NCBI GenBank assembly: GCA_027488335.1
Contig: JAIYBU010000108.1
Coordinates: 1 to 39,406 of the forward strand
Length of the DNA stretch: 39,406 nt
Direction: 5' to 3'
Origin: Cytophagaceae bacterium
GTDB lineage: Bacteria; Bacteroidota; Bacteroidia; Cytophagales; Spirosomataceae
Shown here: piece after piece, positions 32,534-39,406 of the stretch
Numbering within the stretch: the first letter of the stretch is position 1
How the letters are laid out: each line of letters opens with the position of its first letter
The notes under the pieces: model-generated
Database searches by the model: none
What the model saw: only the letters and a program-made list of their open reading frames with translations
What the model was told of the DNA's origin: nothing
Translations under genes and position numbers: made by a program

Positions 32534-33367
32534 GTGATATTTTGAATCAAAAATTACGTGCTTTGATTGATAAACGCTTTTTGCCGATAGATAGTTTTGC
32601 TATCTCGAAAAAACCTAAAACCAAGGCGAATATTAATAAAAACAAAGAATTTATTATCTCCACACATATAATAAAGAATACTTAATCTCCCATGAGAGCC
32701 AATATATGGAGCAAATCTGACTTTGGCATAGCTTTTGGGAATTAAAGGTTTTTCTTATAAATCTTTTAGATTTTTAGTACTTATTACTAAATACTACCGT
32801 TCGGTAAGTTTATTTTTTCGGTAGTTAAGGTGGTATATTTTTTGAACGCCTTTGGTATGTATAGTATTGCTTCACTAATAGTTTATAGACAGGAAAAAGC
32901 GTTTATGCTTTTTTTTTGATAATAATGGCATAAAAGATGCTATTTCCGCACTAACTGAGGTCGGGCTAAGAGCCTATGATGCTTTTAATGCGTTGCTGAG
33001 AAAAAGAACTGCTAATTTAGGATTACTGGGTGGTTAGATATTGGATTAACACAAACATTGAAATACCCATTCCTATATCCTATTGTGGCACAGTAGCAGT
33101 AAATAAAGATTAAGTAAATCAACCATTCAAGCGTTTAATTTATCTCTAACCTCATCGTAAAATCAATAATAAGTTTTCCTTAATGCCATATTTTATAGTT
33201 GAATGTTTTTTGTAAGTGTCTTATTATCAGTTTTTTATATTGTTGTTTGCACTGTATTTATTTTCTTGAATTTATGGTATGCTATTTGCTCATTTTAATA
33301 GAACAGAGTATAAAATCCGAATCTTAATTTCTTACCGTAATTCACATACTATTCATTTTCAATCGCG
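32534..33367. other. 834-nt non-coding divergent region
   Basis: AT-rich and without a complete gene. It contains an ACTACCG...CGGTAGT dyad (32793-32799 and 32819-32825) with an inner TACCG-TT-CGGTA hairpin. It also has a frame without ATG from 32882 to 33038 that looks coding. The leader and promoter of the giant gene at 33368 must lie here, but no convincing TTTG/TAnnTTTG pair was found. Confidence 0.6.
32882..33038 (+). pseudogene. Possible short coding remnant
   Basis: An open frame between stops, without an ATG near its beginning, reads FIDRKKRLCFFFDNNGIKD and then a helical AISALTEVGLRAYDAFN, ending GLLGG before TAG. The amino-acid composition resembles a real protein more than the AT-rich surroundings do, so it may be the tail of a decayed gene. 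It could equally be chance. Confidence 0.2.
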
Positions 33368-36046
33368 ATGAAGAAAGATTTTACAAATCCATTCCAAGCC
33401 ACACGGTCGTTTGCAGCTTATTGGTTATTACTCATTTTTAAAGTACTATCTAATCAGTCAAAGAATTTCTCTTTATTTCACAATGGAACCAATAGGTTGA
33501 TACAGAGAGGCCTTGTTTTTAAACTACTTAGTTATAACTATTCGATTTTTTTATTAAAGCTTTGGGCTAACCTGTTTTTTTCAAAAACACATGGGGGAAG
33601 GGGTCTGTTTCTATTGTTTTTCTTGGTTGCTCAATGGGCAATATTGAGTGGGCATGTACAGGCACAAACCTGCACCACGAAGGAGTTTATTTACCTCAAT
33701 GACCCTTTTAAAGGAACTGTTATGAAGTTTGAAGTAGGTAGTAGCATAGCTCTTACGGAAGTTATTGGAGCCAATGGTGGCCCCCACTGGTACCCTGGTA
33801 CAGGGACTTCAGAACTGTCAAGTCCACATGGATTGGCGACGGACCTCAATGGGAAGTTATATATTGGTGAAAACGGTGACAAAGGGCTATTAAGACGCTT
33901 CAATTGTGATGGTGTAATTGAGCCAGTTTCATCTACTACTATTACAACTCAACAGGCTCAAACCCAGAATATTTTTAGTATTGGAAATATCATTTATCAT
34001 AACTCTACTGGTGGACCTACTGCCTACAATTCTTGTACAGGAGAGAAAATAGGGAAAATGTGTTTGATAGGTAGCAGTAATTATAACGAATGGGGACTTT
34101 CTTACAATCCCGTTACGGAGTTGGTGTATATTTCGGATAGGTCGAACGGTATGGTATGGGTATTTACCAAAGGGCAACTTGAGGCTGGGGTAGCTGGCAA
34201 TCCTGGGGCTTGTATTAATCCGCTTATTCAGGTGCCTGGAACTTCAGTAAGTGAGACCTTCGGTATTGTGGGCGATAATAGCGGTAATTTTTATGTAGTT
34301 CAACGAAATGGCAATATTTATAAATATAATTCAGCTGGAACGCTTATCAATCAGGTAAATATTGCGGCACATAATAGCTTTCTTATTGGAATTACGTGGT
34401 CATCGAATACCAATAGATTATATGTTTCAAATTATAATAATAATACCGCCGAAGATTGTATTTCGGTCATTGATGCCGCATCTTTAACCTACCTCGGTAC
34501 AGGTGTACCAAACCCGCCCAATGGTAGTGGTACTGCTTCGAAAGCTATTGCTATTTTAAAAGAATCTTGCCCTGTTAATCTCCCTACTGCTTTTTCTCGC
34601 AATGTTTGTGGGGCTATTGGCACAAAATTCTATCTTAATCAAGAAGCCTTCAGTGGCTGCAATGGTATTGTATGCGGTAGTAGTTGGGTACCTACTTCTA
34701 TGACGGGGATGACTTTCGATGCCTGCGATAACAGTATCACTATTACGGGTCAGGGCTGTGGTGTTTTTACGTTAAATACAGCATCAGTGAGCAGTTCGGG
34801 TTGTCCAGCACAGTCATCTACGTTTACCATTTGTAATACTTTTCCGCCTAATATTACCATAACTACTCAAACTACCTGCACGCCTAATGGCACTTATACA
34901 CTCACGGGTAAGGTAACGGTTGATGGTGGTGCTCCATCGACTGGAACTCTGACTATAAACGTAAAGGGGGGAGGCTCACAGACGTTGAGTGCTCCTTTTG
35001 CTAACGTTATCAACTTTAGCATTCCTAATATTACGAGTTATGGTGGCGAGCGAAATGTTTATATTAATTTTAGTGATACTAACTGTTCTAAAGTACAGTC
35101 TTACACCGAGCCAAACGAATGCCCGACCTGTACACTGCCTTTGGCAACTAACATTACGCTCAGTAAGTCAGCACCCACTTGTACAGACATTACTCCTTTA
35201 AACAACGGTAAGATTACCCTTATTACGGCAGACAATACTGATAAATGTGGTATTAGTACTTTGAATGCTGCCACTTATGATGGCCCTCTTTATGCTTCAG
35301 CTACCACTTACGCCGCTAATAAAGATGTGAAGACTTCCATTCCGAATACGGGGGGGAAGTATATTTTGAGACTATTCAATGGTGCTGATGCTTGTTATAA
35401 AGATACTACTATCATAGTTGAAGCTGTAACTTGTATTGGATGTACACCACCAACAGCCGTAACAGCAGGTAGTAATTCACCAGTAAATGAAGGGAGTGCA
35501 ATCAGCCTAACATCTACTTCAACAGGTGGCACAAGCTACTCATGGACTGGACCAAATGGCTTTACTTCAACCACACAAAACCCTACGATTGCATCGGCAA
35601 CTGCTACAATGGCAGGTACATATACAGTAACAGTCTTATCTTCAAGTACTTGTACCGCAACAGCAACTACAGTAGTGCTTGTAACACCAACTACGGTAGT
35701 TTGTACACAACCAACGGTAACACCAACGGTAACACAAGCTACTTGTAATGGAGGTACAGCAAATAGTGATGCGAAAATAGTGTTTGTTGCAACAAATGCT
35801 GATAGATATTCAATTGATTTGGGAGGAACTTCGAGTGCAACTTATGTTACTGCCAAAAGTTTAACAGGTGGTTCTGGGAGTTTATTAAATATTGCAAATC
35901 CGAGCGTTACTGCACAATATACAATTCGAGTCTTTAATGGTAATGATACGTGTTTTAAAGATGTAATTGTTACTATTAATCCTCAAAATTGTACGGTGCC
36001 TTGCCCATTCCCTAATTGTGGAACTGTTACGGTAACTAAAAACTAA
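33368..36046 (+). CDS. Large secreted surface protein with beta-propeller and Ig/PKD-like repeats
   Basis: 892 residues. A long leader of about 77 residues precedes a normal signal core (GLFLLFFLVAQWAIL, 79-93) with cleavage after VQA-Q (about 99). Residues 100-400 look like an NHL/SMP-type beta-propeller (HGLATDLNGKLYIGENG, NEWGLSYNPVTELVYISD, FGIVGDNSGNFYVVQRNG, LIGITWSSNTNRLYVSN). Cys-rich beta modules follow. Two related ones end YILRLFNGADACYKD and YTIRVFNGNDTCFKD (about 594-685 and 780-875), separated by an Ig/PKD-like module (693-772). It ends CGTVTVTKN with no typical T9SS sorting domain. Its Ig-like module is almost duplicated in the next gene. Surface adhesion is inferred. Confidence 0.85.
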   Translation: MKKDFTNPFQATRSFAAYWLLLIFKVLSNQSKNFSLFHNGTNRLIQRGLVFKLLSYNYSIFLLKLWANLFFSKTHGGRGLFLLFFLVAQWAILSGHVQAQTCTTKEFIYLNDPFKGTVMKFEVGSSIALTEVIGANGGPHWYPGTGTSELSSPHGLATDLNGKLYIGENGDKGLLRRFNCDGVIEPVSSTTITTQQAQTQNIFSIGNIIYHNSTGGPTAYNSCTGEKIGKMCLIGSSNYNEWGLSYNPVTELVYISDRSNGMVWVFTKGQLEAGVAGNPGACINPLIQVPGTSVSETFGIVGDNSGNFYVVQRNGNIYKYNSAGTLINQVNIAAHNSFLIGITWSSNTNRLYVSNYNNNTAEDCISVIDAASLTYLGTGVPNPPNGSGTASKAIAILKESCPVNLPTAFSRNVCGAIGTKFYLNQEAFSGCNGIVCGSSWVPTSMTGMTFDACDNSITITGQGCGVFTLNTASVSSSGCPAQSSTFTICNTFPPNITITTQTTCTPNGTYTLTGKVTVDGGAPSTGTLTINVKGGGSQTLSAPFANVINFSIPNITSYGGERNVYINFSDTNCSKVQSYTEPNECPTCTLPLATNITLSKSAPTCTDITPLNNGKITLITADNTDKCGISTLNAATYDGPLYASATTYAANKDVKTSIPNTGGKYILRLFNGADACYKDTTIIVEAVTCIGCTPPTAVTAGSNSPVNEGSAISLTSTSTGGTSYSWTGPNGFTSTTQNPTIASATATMAGTYTVTVLSSSTCTATATTVVLVTPTTVVCTQPTVTPTVTQATCNGGTANSDAKIVFVATNADRYSIDLGGTSSATYVTAKSLTGGSGSLLNIANPSVTAQYTIRVFNGNDTCFKDVIVTINPQNCTVPCPFPNCGTVTVTKN
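35444..35683 (+). repeat. Ig/PKD-like module, copy 1 (80 codons)
   Basis: The translated module TPPTAVTAGSNSPV...TTVVLV matches copy 2 at 38802-39041 with 68 of 80 residues identical by manual alignment and no gaps. A 32-nt stretch (35540-35571) is identical in nucleotides to 38898-38929. Confidence 0.9.
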
Positions 36047-36104
36047 CATTGCAAAATAACTTTTGAAATAAATTAAGAATAATTGCTGTCGTAATAATAA
36101 AAAC

Positions 36105-39100
36105 ATGAAAAAAGTGTTTACACCCGCTTTTCAAGATTCCGACTTGAATCTTCATCAGAACTCAAATTTTATAAGAATACTTTTTAGTTTTTTTATAATT
36201 ACATTTTCTAATTTAGCATTTTCACAAGTTGTGGTGACTAAAGCAGTGGATAAAACTACGGCAGATATTGGTTCCCCAATTACTTACACGTTGAATATTA
36301 ATTGTCCAAGTACTACTGGTTCTTGTACAAATGCGGTTGTTACTGACCCTTTACCTGCCAATATTGAGTACATTGGTTCAAGTCCAGCAACAGGTAATGT
36401 GCAAAGCATTACTTATAATGCAAGTAATCATACTGTTACCATTACGATGAAATCGCCTTTGAATGGTACAACTGACCAAGTACAAATTATAGGGGCATTC
36501 AAATATGGGACCTTTACTGGAGCTACTGCCGATAACATAGCTTATGGAGGACCAAACTTAACTGCTCCATCGAATAAAGTTACTACCACTGCTACAAATG
36601 GAGCCACACCTCCCACTTTTATAGACCAAGTACAAATAATCAAAGGTGATGCTGGACAAAAAAACGTTTCTCCTGGTGGAGGAATGGTTTTTCAAATGAT
36701 ATGGTTTAATGAAAGCCAGTCTTTGGCAATGAATAACTTTGTCTATGAAGATGTATTACCTGCAAATTTTATTTTATCTAATTTTAATGATATAAGTAAC
36801 CCTTCTGGAGGTAGTGGCGTAAATTATAATCTATATTATAAGACCAGCTCAAATAGTACTTATAGGCTCTGGCCTGGTAGCCCGTTCAATATGGGAACGC
36901 AAATTTATCACAATGTCTATGAATTATCTTTGGCTTCTGGGGAGCAAGTCTCAGCTTTAAAATGGGAATATTTGAATCCCATACCAGGAGGTGGGTCATT
37001 CTTCCCTTGGGTAAGTGGTCAACAATGGGGATATTTATATGGTACGGTTTCGCCCACAGCAGTTCCAAATACAGATGTTGTTACCAATTGTGTTACTGGA
37101 AGTGGTCAGTGGAGTTCAGGCAGTAATCTTAATATGGTATATAATTACTATGCAGGAAATACTTCGGCTTGCGTAACAATACCAGTTTCTGAACCTAAAT
37201 TGATTGTACTAACAGAAAAACAGTTATTTCCGTCAAAACCAGGATATTTGCCAGGTGATGATATAAGTTATAAGATAATTTACGGGCAGGCGGGCAATTC
37301 AAATATGGATATTGTTGACCCAATTATCACGGATGTGTTACCTGCTGAAATACAATTTGTCAATGCAACTATTCAAGAAGAGTGGAATGAACCATTTACA
37401 TTAAACGGAGGGAGCATACCTTCAGGAACCCCAACTACCTTGACGACAAATTATAATGGTACAGGACAAACACTTTTAAGATGGAATTTGAGCGGTAAAA
37501 CAATTCCAAAAAATACTACTGGAGGTGGTAGAGTCTTTAGTATTATTATCAATGCAAAAGTAAAAAAAGGTGTTTCAACTGGATTACTTAAAAATAAATC
37601 GTATTTTTCGAGCACGTCTTCAAGCCCTACCACTTGTATTAATTGGGAGGGTTGGACAGGCTCTGGATTGGAAAGTAACTATTTAAAAGTAAAAGATGTA
37701 AACGATTTGAATGCTAATGGCTCTACGACTGACTCGTTATGTACAGCATTCAGAAACTTTAATGTTATTTTTCCAGCAGGAGCAGGATTAGAATCTGTGA
37801 AATGGGTAAAAGGAACGTGCGATACAGAATATACGCGTTATCCTGCAAATGGAAACACAGTTCCAGGAGGAAAAGCTGACTATCTCCTAAAAGTCAAAAA
37901 TTTAGGAAATGTTGCTATGAAAGATGTTAAAATTATTGACATATTACCTTTTGTTGGCGATAAAGGTGTTATTGACATTTCAGCAAGGAATACTCAATGG
38001 AGACCATTTCTGATTGCTCCAGTTACTGTTATTCCAGCAAATACAAATGTAACCGTATATTATAGTACAGCTCAAAATCCATGTAGGGACGAATTAACAC
38101 CTGGCATTCCAACACCTTGTGATACACCCAATTGGAGTATATCTTTACCAACCGATGTAACAACCGTTCAATCCCTTAAATTTGACTTTGGCAATACTAT
38201 TTTGCAACCAGGTGATAGTTTATCATTAATATGGTCTATGAGAGCACCAATTGATGCTCCAACAAGTGGTGAGATTGCATGGAATTCATTTGGTTATGTT
38301 ACAAACCGTGCCGATAATAATGTAGCTTTACTACCTTCTGAACCTATAAAGGTTGGTATCGCTGTTAAGCCAACAAGTCCCGCTGGATTTGGTAATTACG
38401 TTTGGAAAGATGAAAATAAGAATGGTTTACAAGATGAAACCTCAACCAGTGGTATAAATGGCGTAAAAGTTGATTTGTATTGGGCCAAAGGAGCTTCCCC
38501 TAATATTGCTACTGACTCATTGGTTAGTTTTACATTGACAAATAGCAAAAATGGTAATCCAGGGTTTTATCAATTTACAAATTTGAATCCTGGGAATTAT
38601 TATGCGGTTTTTCATAAACCAGTCAATAATTGTGTAGTAACTCTTCCAAATATTGCGAGTCCAAGTGATTCGCTTGACTCTGATGGCGTTCAATTCATAA
38701 TTGGTACTGATACGTTAGCAATAACAGCCATTACACCTATCGTTGCCAATAAATATGACTATACTTGGGATATGGGTTTTGCACCTAAAATTGTTAACTG
38801 TACCCCCCCAGCAGCCGTAACAGCAGGAAGTAATACTCCAGTAAATTCGGGCAGTACTATTAATTTGAGTTCAACTTCAACAGGTGGAACAAGTTATTCA
38901 TGGACTGGACCAAATGGCTTTACTTCAACGATACAAAATCCAACAATAGCTTCGGCCACAGCTCCAATGGCAGGTATATATACCGTAACAGTTCTTTCGA
39001 GTGGTACTTGCACAGCAACAGCTACTACAATTGTAGTTGTAAATACGCCTTGTACAGTTACGAATTATACTATTTGTGCAGGAGAAAGTTATACACTTAC

Positions 39101-39406
39101 GGCACAATCTGGTCTTACAAATTATCAATGGTATTTAGTTTCTGGTACTGATACAACAGCTATTGCAGGGGCAAATAGCTCAACATATATTGCTAACACT
39201 ATTGGGAAATATATCTGGAAAGCCAAAGATGCTGGTCTTTGTGATAGTAAATTGTGCTGTCCTGTAATCATAACTTCAGGAAATTGCTACGGTTCTCTCG
39301 GCAACTATGTATGGACAGACCAAAACAACAACGGTCAACAAGATGGAACAGAAAGTCCAATTTCAGGCGTAAAAGTATATCTTTATGATGCCACTGGCAC
39401 AACAAA
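36105..39406 (+). CDS. Giant secreted adhesin-like protein with DUF11, SdrD-B and Ig-like domains (partial)
   Basis: Open for 1100 codons to the window edge. The signal peptide (hydrophobic 23-38, cleavage near FSQ at 40) is preceded by MKKVFTPAFQ, similar to MKKDFTNPFQ in the upstream gene. Domains in order: DUF11-like (about 42-140; ITYTLNINC, VVTDPLPANIEYIG), further DUF11-like units near 364-420 and 584-640 (DYLLKVKNLGNVAMKDVKIID), an SdrD-B Ca-binding domain (about 763-895; GNYVWKDENKNGLQDE), an Ig/PKD module (899-979), a second Ig-like unit (982-1062), and a second SdrD-B start (1065-; GNYVWTDQNNNGQQD). Cell-surface adhesion or surface layering is inferred. The C-terminus, where a T9SS domain would lie, is outside the window. 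It starts 58 nt after the previous gene. Confidence 0.9.
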   Translation, partial: MKKVFTPAFQDSDLNLHQNSNFIRILFSFFIITFSNLAFSQVVVTKAVDKTTADIGSPITYTLNINCPSTTGSCTNAVVTDPLPANIEYIGSSPATGNVQSITYNASNHTVTITMKSPLNGTTDQVQIIGAFKYGTFTGATADNIAYGGPNLTAPSNKVTTTATNGATPPTFIDQVQIIKGDAGQKNVSPGGGMVFQMIWFNESQSLAMNNFVYEDVLPANFILSNFNDISNPSGGSGVNYNLYYKTSSNSTYRLWPGSPFNMGTQIYHNVYELSLASGEQVSALKWEYLNPIPGGGSFFPWVSGQQWGYLYGTVSPTAVPNTDVVTNCVTGSGQWSSGSNLNMVYNYYAGNTSACVTIPVSEPKLIVLTEKQLFPSKPGYLPGDDISYKIIYGQAGNSNMDIVDPIITDVLPAEIQFVNATIQEEWNEPFTLNGGSIPSGTPTTLTTNYNGTGQTLLRWNLSGKTIPKNTTGGGRVFSIIINAKVKKGVSTGLLKNKSYFSSTSSSPTTCINWEGWTGSGLESNYLKVKDVNDLNANGSTTDSLCTAFRNFNVIFPAGAGLESVKWVKGTCDTEYTRYPANGNTVPGGKADYLLKVKNLGNVAMKDVKIIDILPFVGDKGVIDISARNTQWRPFLIAPVTVIPANTNVTVYYSTAQNPCRDELTPGIPTPCDTPNWSISLPTDVTTVQSLKFDFGNTILQPGDSLSLIWSMRAPIDAPTSGEIAWNSFGYVTNRADNNVALLPSEPIKVGIAVKPTSPAGFGNYVWKDENKNGLQDETSTSGINGVKVDLYWAKGASPNIATDSLVSFTLTNSKNGNPGFYQFTNLNPGNYYAVFHKPVNNCVVTLPNIASPSDSLDSDGVQFIIGTDTLAITAITPIVANKYDYTWDMGFAPKIVNCTPPAAVTAGSNTPVNSGSTINLSSTSTGGTSYSWTGPNGFTSTIQNPTIASATAPMAGIYTVTVLSSGTCTATATTIVVVNTPCTVTNYTICAGESYTLTAQSGLTNYQWYLVSGTDTTAIAGANSSTYIANTIGKYIWKAKDAGLCDSKLCCPVIITSGNCYGSLGNYVWTDQNNNGQQDGTESPISGVKVYLYDATGTT
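38802..39041 (+). repeat. Ig/PKD-like module, copy 2 (80 codons)
   Basis: Second copy of the module at 35444-35683, same length and in frame. The differences are single residues spread over the module (12 of 80). Confidence 0.9.

Noticed and set aside
35542-35748. Two similar Asn/Tyr-rich frames (MDWTKWLYFN...) here and at 38900-39151
   Set aside because: They are shifted-frame readings of the duplicated Ig-like module; their similarity only reflects the nucleotide repeat.

Overview
The window reads as a chromosomal segment of a low-GC Bacteroidota bacterium, most likely order Cytophagales (the Emticicia/Arcicella/Leadbetterella neighbourhood is a guess, not a result). The evidence is: a protein with a type IX secretion C-terminal domain, a TonB-dependent receptor with a carboxypeptidase-like N-terminal domain, SusC-style plug sequence, SdrD-B/Ig-like giant surface proteins, promoters of the Bacteroidota type (TTTG, 18-21 nt, TAnnTTTG), and weak or absent Shine-Dalgarno sequences. 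No rRNA, tRNA, CRISPR array, insertion sequence or prophage was seen.

Layout. 1-13106, mostly minus strand: a fused-subunit 3-oxoacid CoA-transferase (partial); a TonB-dependent receptor with an operator-like dyad upstream; a small plus-strand hypothetical gene; a Tat-exported Gfo/Idh/MocA oxidoreductase; a TPR-like lipoprotein; then a co-directional block read leftward as PASTA protein, T9SS cargo, rhodanese, nuoA, nuoB, closed by a terminator; a POT peptide transporter; and a fatty acid desaturase. 13485-21694, plus strand: the gluconeogenic pair fbp and pckA, a diheme-type cytochrome, a four-gene blaI / M56 peptidase / TonB-domain / M56-TonB-plug cluster, and two tiny coiled-coil genes. 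21766-24076, minus: a NatAB-like ABC exporter. 24385-27503, plus: class A PBP and a stand-alone LytTR regulator. 27610-32533: NTF2-like secreted protein (minus); lipid kinase, SUI1/eIF1-like factor and alpha/beta hydrolase (plus); MOSC protein, endonuclease III and a VWA protein (minus). 32534-33367 is a long non-coding stretch. 33368-39406 holds two tandem giant secreted proteins, the second running off the window.

How the genes work together. fbp and pckA catalyse the two irreversible gluconeogenic steps and sit side by side. nuoA and nuoB are complex I subunits with a 4-nt overlap, but no other nuo gene is present here. The blaI-M56 cluster is the most system-like part. A BlaI-type repressor is preceded by a recognisable promoter whose -33/-7 spacer is filled by an inverted repeat. 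It is followed by two BlaR1-type membrane metallopeptidases, one fused to a carboxypeptidase-like domain, a TonB C-terminal domain and a SusC-like plug segment, plus a free periplasmic TonB-domain protein that duplicates the fused one. This looks like a protease-controlled envelope-sensing switch built from TonB/SusC parts.

Non-coding structure is rich. There are at least seven good intrinsic terminators, several perfect dyads overlapping promoters, and three families of short dispersed intergenic repeats, one of which supplies the stop codon and last residues of the LytTR protein.
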